NCBI GenBank assembly: GCA_013396525.1
Contig: VWYX01001338.1
Coordinates: 1-64,000 of the forward strand
DNA: 64,000 nucleotides
Reading direction: 5' to 3'
Origin: Chaetorhynchus papuensis
Taxonomy: Eukaryota; Chordata; Aves; Passeriformes; Rhipiduridae
The position numbers and the translations under genes were made by a program. The notes beneath the pieces were generated by a model, which worked only from the letters and a program-made list of their open reading frames with translations, made no database searches and had not been told where the DNA came from. This document shows positions 1-11,414 of the stretch, one piece after another (the first letter of the stretch is position 1; every line of letters begins with the position of its first letter).

Positions 1-2
1 AG

Positions 3-2536
3 GTGTCCCACCCTCTGGAGGACGATGCCATGGAGCAGGACTCTGGTCACTCCAGCCCTGGCACACCGACAGCAGTTTCTGTCCCTGCTAATAAGCTCGT
101 TAATGAGAGCACTCATCAGCCCGCTGTCAATGACCCTGAGCTGCTCCCAGCCAGGGACCTCATCCAGGTCCCCCCGGCCCCAGAGAGCCCCTCGAATTCC
201 CCTGGGAGCCCGGCAGCTCTGACAGCCCCGGGGGATCCCTGGCTGGATGCTGCGGGCACTGACTCAGCTCAGGAGCTGCTGCTGAGCACGGAGGGGGCAG
301 AGGAGGAGGGCAGGACGAGGGAAGTGACAGACGGAGCAGCTGAAGGCTTGGGGACAGCGGTGACACCGGAGCCCGGAGCGCAGGGGAGCGACTCACACCA
401 GAGGAGGGGGCTGCACTCGGATGTCACCGTGCTGGACGGGCAAGTACCCCTGGCTCCCTGCTTTGGGTGTTGCTGCTGCAGCCTGGCTGGGTTTCATTTT
501 ATTCCCTTTTTTCCCTTTTCTCCCCAGCCTTGCCATCGTGAGCGACTCCTGCGGCTCCGGGAACCACTCGGTGCGGCTGAGCCTGAGCCCTGCAGGGATC
601 CCTGGATCGGAGCCTTCCCAGGACACCTTCCTGGCTCTGGTGGCCCTGCAGAGCAACAGCAGCCAGGCCCTGCTCCAGATCCAGTCGTGCTGCGTGACCC
701 CCTCCGCCAGCCCCGGGGCTGCGGGTGCCCAGTGCTGCCTCTTCCGCAGGTGGGAATGGGGAAGATCTCTCTTCATTCAGGATTTATGGAAATAAACCCT
801 CCTGCTCCCGCCAGGGGCTGTCACAGGTGTGCAGCATCCCCGTCCTGCTGGGGAGGCACATCCCAGGACAGAGCAGTGCAGGGATGCCAGCCAGGCTTCT
901 CCACACCCCCACTGCTCCATCAGCATCTCCCCTGCCTGCTCGAGGCCAGGGCAACGGGAGGATCCATTAACCGGGCTTTGTAAACCCACTGGGGTGTGAA
1001 ATGTGTGTCAGAGGCAGCTCAGGGGTTGATTGGCACGCCCCAGCAAAGCCAATGTCCCAGAAACAGCTCTGCTGCTCTCAGGCTCCTGAGCGGGGCAGGC
1101 GGGAATGCCGATGGTTTGGGGATTTTCCGGTGTCTGGGATGTGGATGCAGGGGTGTGGGGTGGAGTTTGTGCAGAGCTGTGCCAGCACATCCTGCTTCAG
1201 TCGGGGAGAGCTGGGATTTGGAGCTGTTTGCCTTTTGTTCCTGCCAGGCTGCCCTGGGAATGCAGACACATCCAGCTGCTGCAGGGCAGCGGCTCCAGAG
1301 CCGCCAGCTTCTCCATCCAGCTGTTCCAGATGCTGAACCACTCCGTGGCCTACCTGCACTGCGAGCTGAGGGTCTGCCTGCCCGGCCAGCCGGGCTGTGA
1401 GCAGGTACTGGGGGGTGGATCTGTTCCCACAGCACCATGGAGGGGTTTGGTGCTCCCAGAGTCTCCACACCAAGGTCACCCCGTGGGCACCCAGCCCTTG
1501 GTTAAAGGCTGGGACAGGAGTTCATGGTGTGGAATGGGGGCAGTAGTGGGTAATCCCTAAGAAAATGAAATCAGAGAATGAAGATTTACATTTGTGCTGG
1601 TGCAAGGATTGGAATGGCAGCAGAGGTGGAAAAAAGGGGGCCTGAGGAGAGCTGGGGGCTGTGCCCGGGCCCTGGGGCAGGGGGGTCTGTTCAGGGCACT
1701 TCCAGGTGTTTTCCGTGTCTTTCCCAGGACTGCTTGGAAAGTGTGGAGCCCCTTCCCCAGCCCAGTGACAGGACCAGCTATGGAAACCTGCACAACCTGG
1801 TCTCCCTCGGGCCTGTTTGGAGGATGAACAACAGGTTTCTGTATAAACCAGTGGAAGGTGAGGCTCTCCTGGTTTTGTTTCTCTGTCTCTTGCAGAAGTT
1901 TTTGCTCGGCTTTTCCTGCTGCAGGAAAGCAGCATCTTTTAATCAACTTTCTTAATGAGATTATATCCCAACAACTCCTCAGCTTTGCTTTGACCTTCCT
2001 AAATCCCAAACATTGTGGTTAATCAGTGTCATATCCCACAGAGTTTCTGCCAGGAGACAGCCAGATGCATCCTGTGAAGGAACCGAAGCTTTAGGAGGAG
2101 GAAGGGGGAGAAAAATGAGGCAGAATGTTCTCTAACTGTAAGGAATTGCAGCATTTTGGTGCAGAATGAGGTTGGCCATAGGTCAGGGGCGTTCACAGGT
2201 GAAATACAGAGCTGGTTAATGTTATTTAGATGTTTATGGCTATTAGAAAAGAGTGACTCTGAACTGGCACAACACGAGAGACTTCTCAAAACCCGCTGGC
2301 ACCACCCCTAACCCCTTGTGTCTTCACTTGTTTGTGCAAAGAACATTTCTCACTGCTCAATTCCCTCTCTCTCTGTGTGTCCAGGTGCTGGTCCTGCCAT
2401 GCTGCTGCCCATCCTGCTGGGATCCCTCACCGGCTTTGCTGTCCTGGGCAGTGCTTTCATGGGCCTGTGGCTGCACCACCGGCAGAAAGCCAAGCCCAGC
2501 CCTTATCCCCCGTTCGGAGAATCCCACGGGCTGTGA
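3..2536 (+). CDS. ZP-domain type I membrane protein (3' part, 5 exons)
   Basis: Five exons can be joined: 3-439, 528-749, 1248-1404, 1728-1857 and 2385-2536. Phases agree at every junction, giving 365 residues plus TGA. The window opens with 'ag', so the first exon probably starts at base 3 and the true N-terminus lies further left. Residues 1 to about 140 are an acidic, Pro/Ser/Thr-rich linker. Next comes a ZP-C-like module with ten cysteines, including the pairs SCC and QCC and the motif LHCELRVC followed by C-x-x-C spacing typical of the family. The stretch VSLGPVWR resembles the external hydrophobic patch of polymerising ZP proteins. A membrane helix of about 25 residues (LLPILLGSLTGFAVLG onward) and a 20-residue cytoplasmic tail end the protein. 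ZP modules are extracellular polymerisation or ligand-binding units. Relatives could be egg-coat, uromodulin-like or endoglin/betaglycan-like proteins, and I cannot choose between them. Gene structure is fairly certain; identity is not. Confidence 0.72.
440..527 (+). other. Putative GC-AG intron in the ZP gene
   Basis: The exon ending at 439 is followed by GCAAGT rather than GT. The acceptor at 526-527 follows a strong pyrimidine tract. Using GC-AG here joins GG to C, makes a glycine codon, and keeps the ZP frame open (…VLDG then LAIVSD…). The intron would be only 88 bp. GC-AG introns are a known minor class. Confidence 0.6.
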
Positions 2537-2831
2537 TCCCGAGCAGCTGAACTGCTCCTGCAGCTCCCCCAGCCGTCAGAGAAGCAGCTGAATTTGCTTT
2601 GCTTCTGTAGAGCTTCTGCTGAGCCAGGGGGCAGGAGATGCCACCTCTGCTCCGAGCCTGCTTCTCCTTCCTTCCTTTCCTTCTGCATCAGCGACTCCAC
2701 AAACTGCAGGGTAGAGAAGGAATCGTTGTAGAGCTCCAGCTGCCAGGGAGAGCAGGGCTGGAAGCCCAGCACGGGCTGGGCACAGAAATGGGGAAGCAGA
2801 GAGGAGATCAGGGTAGAGAAGAACCAGGTGA

Positions 2832-2837
2832 AATAAA
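2832..2837 (+). terminator. Polyadenylation signal AATAAA, proximal (ZP gene)
   Basis: AATAAA lies about 300 bases after the ZP gene stop codon. A G/T-containing stretch (gggagtgtgg) follows about 55 bases later. It would give a short 3' UTR. Confidence 0.45.
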
Positions 2838-3528
2838 GCTCTGTGCACTAGAGCCTGCCACCAGGGAGAAATGGTAGGGGAAATGATGGAATTGGGAGTG
2901 TGGACAGGACCCAAGAGCTCCAGAGATGCGTCCCCTCGGCTTTACAGCTTTCCTCATCTCAGAGGAGCCAATCCCTTCCTCCTTTCCCTTTAGTCCTGTT
3001 GCTGTTTTCTCCAACAAGTTCCCACAAATGGCCAGAGAACTCCCAGTACCAGATGGAACCTGCTGGAATGCCCTGGGGAGAGGCATCCTTAGGATGGGGG
3101 ACACAACCAGGGCTTTCCTGGGGGTGCACTGGGCTTTAGGGGCTGGCTGTGGGGAGGGCAGCCAGGGTGGTGCTGTGGAGAGCCCCCAGTGGTCCCTCTG
3201 TCCCAGAGGAACTGGGGCTGCTCCATCCTGTCCAGGGCCTCCTGCAGCAGCTGCCGGTGGAGAGGGACAGAGCGACCTCGTGGGGCGTGGAAGGAGAGAG
3301 AGAGGACAGGGAAAGGCACCTGTGAGAGGGATCTCCCTGCCTGTGCTGGGAATGACCAGCAGGACTCCTCAGCTGCTGCTGCCGCCGCTGCCAGAGCCGG
3401 CACATCCCCGAGCTGTTGGGCCAGAAATGCCCCTGCAGGGCGTGGGGAGGGACAGGAGCAGCTGCTGCCCCTCTGCAGCCATGGACTGACCGTGTTCCCC
3501 CAGTGCCTCCCCTCCTCCCGAACTCTCT

Positions 3529-3534
3529 AATAAA
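3529..3534 (+). terminator. Polyadenylation signal AATAAA, distal
   Basis: AATAAA is followed within about 20-40 bases by a clear GT-rich element (gcttgtcttgtctgtg), the arrangement of an efficient cleavage site. It would end either a long 3' UTR of the ZP gene (about 1 kb) or an unrecognised small plus-strand transcript. Confidence 0.55.
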
Positions 3535-4800
3535 ACCTGAGCATCGCAGTGCTTGTCTTGTCTGTGCCTGAACCCGAGGGGACGGGGCCCCGCTGTGCTT
3601 GTCCTCAGCTCCAACACGGTGCTGGCAGGTGGGCGTGGAGGGGAGCAGGGCATCGCTCCTCGTGGGCAGCTCCCAGGGGGTGCCAGGGAATTGGCAACAA
3701 TCAGGTTATAATGGGGTTTTTCGGGCTGGCTTTTTTCCCTTTTCATTCTTTCCCTAAAAGAAGGGAGTCCACTGCTGGAGCACCTCGTGTCAGTGTAACA
3801 AGTAACTCACATTTCCACCTGGGTGAGGCTTCCTCCAAGGATTTCTTCAAGATTCTGCTGCAGAACTAAAAATCCCAAGTCAAGGCTTACTGATTACCCT
3901 GCAGCAGCGCTAATTATTATTTGTGTTGCAGTAGCACCGAGGAAATCAGCACCACCTCGTTTTTGACACTGAGTTACCTCCGGAGAGAGCTGAGGCATTA
4001 AAGACACGAATGCACAAGACCCAGACAAGTGTCTTTAAACCCTTTTACAGCTGAAGGTGTGTGTGCTGCTCCTGGTGCTCACATGGTGAGGGTTGAACTG
4101 CTCTGACCAGTCTTAGTTCCTACAAACACCCCTTTCCAGGGATTTGACAGCAGATTTTATTTTATCCCTGAGGGGACTGCTCTGGTTTACCACATTTCTG
4201 GTATTTCTGCTGAGGTATTTTCTCAGGCTCATGCACTCATGTGTTAGTTCTGGTTGTTTGGTTTTGGTTTTTTTTTTTTTTCTGCTCTTTATCTTTCTAG
4301 AGTGTTTTCCACCTCTCCATCCAGCTACTTCTGGGGTTTTTTTTTTCTTCTGTTCATCTTTCTAGAGTGTTTTCCACCTCTCTCATATACAATTCTGCAC
4401 AGGAGCCTCGTGCATTTCTCTGTTCCCTTCAAGCATCAGCCAGCCCCACTTCCCCACCTCCCTTTCCCCCAGGCTGTGCCGATGCCTCAGGTGAGGAATC
4501 CCACCCTCAGCACAGAGCAATCACTAAAGGGTCGTTGTTCGCACCATTTTCCACCCGCAATCCTCTGAGGATTTGCCCACCCAGCGCTGGAGATGAGAGA
4601 GCAGAGCCACATCCCCAGGCTGGAATTAAACCACGCAGCTCCTGTGTGAACTGAACGCGGCCACAGCGAGGATCCACCTCTTGGCAGGGTTCCCCTCAGG
4701 TGAATCCCCACCTCCCCGGGCAGGGCAGGGCAGGAGAGCTCCTCTGAGGCTCCTGCCAGCAGCCAGGCAGGAGGAGCAGCCGGGCTGTGCCTGCTGTGCC

Positions 4801-7800
4801 ATGAGTGCGGAGCGGGGCCGGCGGCTGGGCAGCCTGACCGTGTTCAACAAGGAGGATTTCGAGGATGACTGGGTCCGAGTGGCCAGCGGAGGCTTTGGCC
4901 ACGTGTACCAGGTGAAGCACAGGAGGTGGAGGACGGTCTATGCGGTGAAGTGCTCCCCGTACCTGCTGCAGGACTCCAGCACGGACAGGTAACCCCTGCT
5001 CTGCTCTGCTCTGCTCTGCACCTCACTGGCCGTCCCAGCTGGATGGACCTGGGGCTAAAACTCAGGGAAAGAGCTTCTGCTCCTTGGGAAGTCGAGGGTT
5101 TGGCACTCAAAGGGAGTGGGAGAAGGGTGTGGAGTGCTGCCTTTCCCTTGTCTCGCGTGTGGCTGTGCAAAGGGACACAAGGAGCAAGGGCTGATGTCTG
5201 GGGCTGAGGGCAGCACCTGGAACACGGATAAAAGCAGCCTGGTGAGTTACTCGCAGCTTTCACTGCACACTGGGGCTGATGTGTATCAATCCCACTGAAT
5301 TAATCACCCAAATCACCAGGTTTAAAGATCAGGGGCAGAGGATTTTACAGCTGGGTTTTACTGCCCTGCTCCCATAGCCTCCAGACATCTCTTTCCTCTC
5401 CGTGGAGCACCGGCAGCTCCTCTCTGCTTCTCGCTCTGTCTCTCACCTGCAGAGACCCTTCTGGTGCCCACCTTGGGCCTGGAGATGGAGCAGGGCCAGG
5501 TAATCACAACCACTGCTGGTAACACATCCATTGCAGCCAGAGCTGATGGAGAAACAACTGCGTTGATGAAGTTATTTAATTTAAAATTTTGCTCCATTCA
5601 GTTTGAAAGGATCCTGCCTGGGTAAAAATCTCACACTTGTGTGATTTCTTGTTACCGACAGCAACTGAGTTCAGGCTGAGCAGTGTCTGTCCTCAGTTTG
5701 CTCTGCAGGTATCACATTTGTATTTTGTTCTTGTTTGGGGGAGGGAAAAAAAAAGAGTCAAATTAATCAGTTTTACTTCTGTGTCTTATCAATTGTAGTA
5801 AAATACCTGAGATTCCTCAGCCTACAGGTTGGTCTCACTGTGAGGAGCCTTCTAGGGGAAGTCTGGCAGAAGATTTTGCTTGGCTGAACCATTTTAGATC
5901 AATTAATGGCCTGGCCTAATTGCTGGCAGCCCAGCTCCGTTCCCAGGGTGTGCTTTTTAAAGGCACTCCTGGCACTTTGCTGCTTGGCTGCTCCCGCAGC
6001 GCTCCGGGCACCCCAGACTCGTTCAGCAGGTCGGGAAGGGTGAACCTTTGGAGAAGCAGGTCTGCCAGAGCTGGCAGCGAGGAGCAGACGTGCCTGGCTT
6101 CCCCCTGGGAGCAGAGTCACCGTGCCCAGGGACACAGGGCTGCGGGCACAGGTGGAGCTGCAGGAACGGCCAGGGTGTGACACAGGGCTGTGCCCGCTGC
6201 TGGCATCCCAGGGAAACACTGGGAGTTTCATGGAGCCACAGAGTGGTTTGGGTTGGGAGGGATCTTAAAGCTCATCCAGTGCCAACCCCTGCCATGGGTG
6301 CCACCTTCCACTGTCCCAGGCTGCTCCAGCCTGGCCTTGGGCACTTCCAGGGGTGGAGCAGCCTCTGGGAGTTCCATCCCAGCCCCTCACCACCCTCACA
6401 GGGGAGGATTCTTCCTCAACATCCCAGCTAACCCTGCCCTCTGGCAGTTTAAAGCTGTTTCACCACAGGGTGACAAGCACAGGCTCTCTGTGGGCACTGG
6501 AGGCCTGCTGAGGACCAAAATAAATGCAATTGTTAGTCTGCAGAGGATCACTGTGTGGCACCATTATCATCAACTCAGGGGGAAATTGGGATGAATGTTT
6601 TTGGGGTAGGCAGTGCTCGGAAAGGCTGGGTATCACTGAGTTACTACAGAGTTACTGAGCCTGTGAATCAGCTGATAAAATTTCTTGCTTCCACTGTATT
6701 CTTCTGGGTTTTGTTTTCATTTTTTCCAGGACCAGCATGAACTGTCTAATGGAGGAGGCAAGCAAGATGGAGAAAATCAAATTCCAGCACATCGTCACCA
6801 TCTACGGGGTGTGCAACAGCCCCCTGGGGATAGTGATGGAATATATGGCCAGGGGGTCCTTGGAGAGAATCCTTCCCACTCACAGAATGTCCTGGCAGCT
6901 GAAATTCCGGGTGATCCACGAGATGGGCCTGGCCATGAATTTCCTGCACAGCATGAGCCCTCCTCTGCTGCACTTGGATCTGAAGCCAGGGAACGTCCTC
7001 CTGGATGGGAACATGCACGTCAAGGTATGGCCTTGGTGCTGGCTTCGTTATTGCTCAGATAACAGAGAGCTTATTTTTGCCAAACGAGTCCAGAATCCCA
7101 GTAAATCAGGTTCTTCAGGAACACTCCATGAAAGATTGACCTGTGGGGCTTTTAAGAAGCAGCTGGTGAGCAAATTACACGGCATTCTCAAGATCACACA
7201 GGGAATCTGGGCCAGCACTGGGAATTTAAGGCTCCAACCGGACTCGGTGGCTGCAAATTGTCAGGGTTTTGTCAGGTTCCTGCTGCTGGGCGCCTCCTCC
7301 TGTCCCTGATCCCAGAGGATGGGGGGGTGTCCAGGTGACAGGAGGAGGGATGAGTGTGAGCATTTTGGGGCAGTTTCCCTGTTTCTGCTTGCAGATCTCG
7401 GACTTTGGGCTGTCCAAGTGGATGGAGCAATCCAGCAGGATGCAGTACATCGAGAGCTCGGCTCTGAGGGGCACTCTGAGCTACATCCCCCCCGAAATGT
7501 TCCTGCAGAACAGCAAACCCCCGGGGATCAAGTACGACGTGTACAGGTGAGGGCTGCCACAGGGCGCCCAGGGGTGTCCCCAGGCTCTCACACACAGCAA
7601 GGGGGGCTGCAACACTGCCAGGTGCCATCTCACCCTGTTTCATTGCTGGGAGTTCTCATAAAAATGAGTGAGATCAGAGCCCAGAACAGCCAGTGCTGCT
7701 CTTTCATCACAGCTGCTGCCGAGATTCCTTCTGGGTTTAAAACAACTCCAGTATTGGCTTATCAGCCTCAGTGTTCAACTTCATTTTGGTCAGGAGCGGG

Positions 7801-10800
7801 TGGAGAAATTTCAACTTGGCTTTTTTCCTTTTGGACAAAAGAGCTTTGCAGCACATTCACAGCAGCTCTGTGTCTGTGTCTGGCAAATCCTCGGCTCCCT
7901 GGCCCCTGTGGCACAGAGTGACCCAAGGCAAGAGGGAAACGGGGATCTGCATGGCCACAGGAACTTGCAGTTCCCAGGGCTCTAAACCCCAGTGCGAATA
8001 AAGTGGAAAAAAGGCACTGAGAGCCTGACTTGGACAGGAAAGGCTCCAAGTCACTCACAGACCCTTTGGAGTGTGACGAGCCCACTCTCAAGGGAGATGT
8101 ACGAGGCAGAATCATAAGGCCTGATCCTTCTGGCCTGGGGGTTGAAATCCTTCCCTCCTGAAGAACTTCCTTGCTGGTTTTCCCATTTCTCAAGAAGGCA
8201 GAAGCAAAAAGTGCATTTAGTGCCCAGGTGCTCACGGTCTCTGCTCCCCCGCAGCTTCGGGATCGTCATCTGGGAGGTGCTCATGCAGAAGAAACCTTAC
8301 GCAGGTAAACACCAACCCTGCCCCTGTGGAATGTTTGTTCCAGCCCCTTTCCCAGGGGGAACACCCAGAGCGTGCTGGTTTCTTCCAGGGGCCAACATGA
8401 TGGCCATCATCGTGAAGGTGGCGGCGGGGAAGAGGCCGGGGCTGGAGCTCGTCAGGGACGACTGGCCCGGGGAGTGCCACCAGATGGTCGACCTGATGAA
8501 GAGGTGCTGGGACCAGGACCCCAAGCAGAGGCCAAGCTTTGCAGGTGGGACTGGGATGTGGATTAGCCAAGGTTCAGCCCCGTGGCTTGACAAGAAGGGG
8601 ATAAGTTTATGTGTCGTTTTCCCAGCTGCATCTCCCAGGTTTAACAGCTTGGTGCCCTTTTGCTGTCACACACCCCCTTCATCCCTTTTCCCTTCCCTGC
8701 CACGTGGGTCCTGCCTGGCTCTGGACCCTGGGGCAGCTGAACTGCTCTGCCCTGGCAGATATCCCTGTGGAGACAGACGTGCTGCTGGCCCTGATCCAGA
8801 GCCTGGTGCTGGACCCGGAGAACGAGCGCCTTGTCAGGAAGATGTCCCACAAACCGGCCATCTCCAGGAGCCAGCAGGTGAGGAGAAACCCCAGCACCAC
8901 TCAGGAAGTTCCACTGAGCCTTCTCCTTATTCAGCTTGCAGGGTGTGTCTGCACGGCTTGTGCCTCTGTAATTCATTTATGGGGACAAGACACTTGAAAA
9001 TTAGTTAACAAATGCACTAAATGATGAATAGTCCGAGAGGAAAACCCTTTTCCAGACCTGCTCAGGTGAACTGGGTTTATCATGGTGGCCTCAGAGACTG
9101 AAAGAAACTCAAGCAAACACAGAATCATGGGGGTTCTGCTCATGGCACGGAACTGAGGATGTTCCAGTCTGAACAACTCTCACAGAAGTTAAAAAAATAG
9201 AGTTTTAAATCCCCTGTTTCTCTGGCTAAGAAAAAAAATCAGGCTTCTGGATAGTCACAATGTAATCCCAGCCACTGGAGTAATTGTGCCCGGAAAACAA
9301 GGAGAAATAGGAGTGGGGAGTTATTGGTATTTAGGGAGTTTTGCAAGCAACCAGAGACCTGAAGAGGTGGGGGCTTGGGGGTCCCTAAACAACACAGGAA
9401 ATCACTTTGGGATGCTGCCATGCAGTCAGGAAGTAGAATATGTGTGTGTTGGGCAGCAAATGAGCACGAGCAGGAAAAGCTCATGGATATACAGAGATCA
9501 TCTTCAGGCTCCCCCATTCCTGTTGTGTCATGATTTGCTCAGCTGAGTTTTGGGTGCAAAAACCGGATTGGGTAAAAAAACTCTCAAATGATGACACAAA
9601 ACTGCAGAGCAGCAGCAAAGAACTTTGTGCAAACATTACAGGATGCAAATAAGCACTTTGTCTTACCCCTTTTCTTTCCTCCTTTCTGAAAACAAGAGTG
9701 ACAAAGAGGAGTTCACCTTCCCCCGAGACACCAGGAGTGGGGGTAAGTAGGGGACTGACTTTACAATTGAAAATTAAAGCAGGGGAAGCTACAAAAATTG
9801 TGTATTTTTTTGTAGAAGGATGTGGCTCATTAGGTTCTCCACATGGGTGATGTTTTAAGTTAAGGAAAATGAGCTATACAGGAAATAGATATTGTAAGGC
9901 AGAGCCCAAATATCCCACTGCATGTCTGGCCTTATTTTATATTCCTTATCTCTCAGATGACTTTATTTCGTGTCATTCTATGAAGAGTCCCATGCTCTCC
10001 CTCCCTTCCTGGGAGTTTTTCCACTCCGTTTCACTCTTTTTTCTCCCATTTTGCGTCCCGGCCTTTAGGAAAGGATACCCAGGAGGTGCCTGTCCCAGCC
10101 CCGTGCAGGGAGGCCGGGAGCCCCGAGGACGTGGCGCCCGAGGAGCTCCGCAGGCTGCACGAGGACGGCCTGACCCTGCTGCACCTCATGGTCACTCAGG
10201 GCAACGTGGGCAAGGTGCGGTTCCTGCTGAGCTGCGGGGCCAGCGTGAACAGCCCGGCGGGCTGCGGCTGCACCCCGCTGCTCATGGCCGTGCAGAGGCG
10301 GCTCCCCGAGATCTGCTCCGTCCTCATCGAGCACGGGGCCGACGTCAACGCCCCCGACGAGGACGGCTGGGCCCCGCTGCACTTCGCCGCCCAGCACGGC
10401 GACGACCGGACCGTGCGGCTGCTGCTGGACCACCAGGCCCGCGTGGACGCCCAGGAGCACGACGGGTGGACCCCGCTGCACCTGGCGGCTCAGAACAACT
10501 TCGAGAACGTGGCGCGGGTGCTGCTGTCCCGCCAGGCCGACTCCAACACGCAGGAGGTGGACGGCAAGACCGCCCTGCACGTGGCCGCCTGCTTCGGGCA
10601 CGTCGGCCTGGTCAAGCTGCTGGCCAGCCAGGGAGCCGACCTGGAGAGGAAGCAGAAGAACCTCAGGACGCCGCTGCACGTGGCCGTGGAGAGGGGCAAG
10701 TTCAGGGTGGTGCATTACCTGCTGAAGAACGGGGTCTCTGTCAACAGCCTGGACCAGAACCACTACAGCGCCCTGCACCTGGCCGTGGCCAGGGGCAAGT

Positions 10801-11414
10801 ACCTGATCTGCGAGAAACTCATCAAATACGGGGCCAACGTGGAGCTGAGGACGGACAAAGGCTGGACCCCCCTGCACCTGGCCTCCTTCAAGGGGCACAT
10901 CGAGATCATCCGGCTGCTGAAGGGCAGCCGCGCCCGGCTGGACGCCAAGGGCAGCATGGACTGGACCCCCCTGCACCTGGCCACGCGCTACGGGGACGAG
11001 CCGGTGGTCAGCGAGCTGCTGCGCTGTGGGGCCGACCCCAACACGGCCGAGAGGTCCCACTGGGCCCCCCTGCACTTCGCGGTGCTCAGGGGCTCCTTCC
11101 TCAGCGTCATCAACCTCCTGGAGTGCCAGGCCGACGTCAACGCCAGGAACAAGGTGGGCCGGACACCGCTGCACCTCGCCGTCCTCAAGGGCAACATGGC
11201 CATCATCAAGACCCTGCTCAAGGCCGGGGCTCTGCTGGACGTGGAGGACATCACTGGGTGCACGGCCCTGCAGCTGGCGGTGAGGCACCAGCGGGAGAAC
11301 ATCATCACCCTGCTCCAGGGCAAGGAGTCCTCGGGGAGCAAACCCGGGAACAGGACTCTGAACGATGCCAAGATCCCGAGACCCAGGCTTATCCCGGGAA
11401 GGACAGATCTGTAA
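4801..11414 (+). CDS. ANKK1: ANKK1, ankyrin repeat and kinase domain containing 1
   Basis: Eight exons: 4801-4988, 6730-7024, 7395-7546, 8255-8304, 8389-8544, 8759-8877, 9697-9742, 10069-11414. All have GT-AG ends and matching phases; total 2352 nt, 783 aa (human protein 765). The kinase domain spans about residues 22-280: glycine loop ASGGFGHV near 28-35, YAVK lysine 50, catalytic loop HLDLKPGN with Asp146, DFG 164-166, PPE in place of APE. The RD-type 'HRD' is HLD, as in human ANKK1, and kinase residues look intact. A short linker (exons 6-7) leads to 12 ankyrin repeats of 33 residues, about 366-762, nearly all in exon 8 and most carrying TPLHLA-like cores. The start at 4801 is chosen because the next residues (LGSLTVFNKEDFEDDW) align with the mammalian N-terminus; an in-frame ATG at 4681 would add 40 residues. 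It belongs to the RIP kinase family; substrates are not established. Its 3' end faces DRD2. Confidence 0.95.
4989..6729 (+). other. ANKK1 intron 1
   Basis: This 1.74-kb intron separates the glycine-loop exon from the exon with the catalytic loop. It is GT-AG, with a T-rich acceptor tract ending at 6729. It holds one antisense CR1 fragment (6225-6470); nothing else in it is recognised. The other introns longer than 300 bases (7025-7394, 7547-8254, 8878-9696, 9743-10068) show no repeat or gene I can name. Confidence 0.85.
6225..6470 (-). mobile_element. CR1-type LINE 3' fragment, antisense
   Basis: The plus strand reads as the reverse complement of a CR1 3' end: 'cacagagtggtttgggttgg', then the cores cttaaagctcatccagt and ccaggctgctcc, and finally the frame corresponding to the ATTAGGAAGAA… region. 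It is a truncated, diverged copy within ANKK1 intron 1. Confidence 0.8.

Larger units (their letters stand above)
2537..4800. other. 3' UTR and intergenic DNA between the ZP gene and ANKK1
   Basis: No convincing coding exon is seen. The left part is probably 3' UTR of the ZP gene, since two AATAAA signals lie at 2832 and 3529. GC-rich sequence at 3100-3500 has open frames on both strands without family resemblance. From about 3880 the sequence becomes AT-richer, with short T runs at 4268-4280 and 4337-4346. The 4700-4800 stretch is the ANKK1 5' flank; I see no TATA box. Confidence 0.5.
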
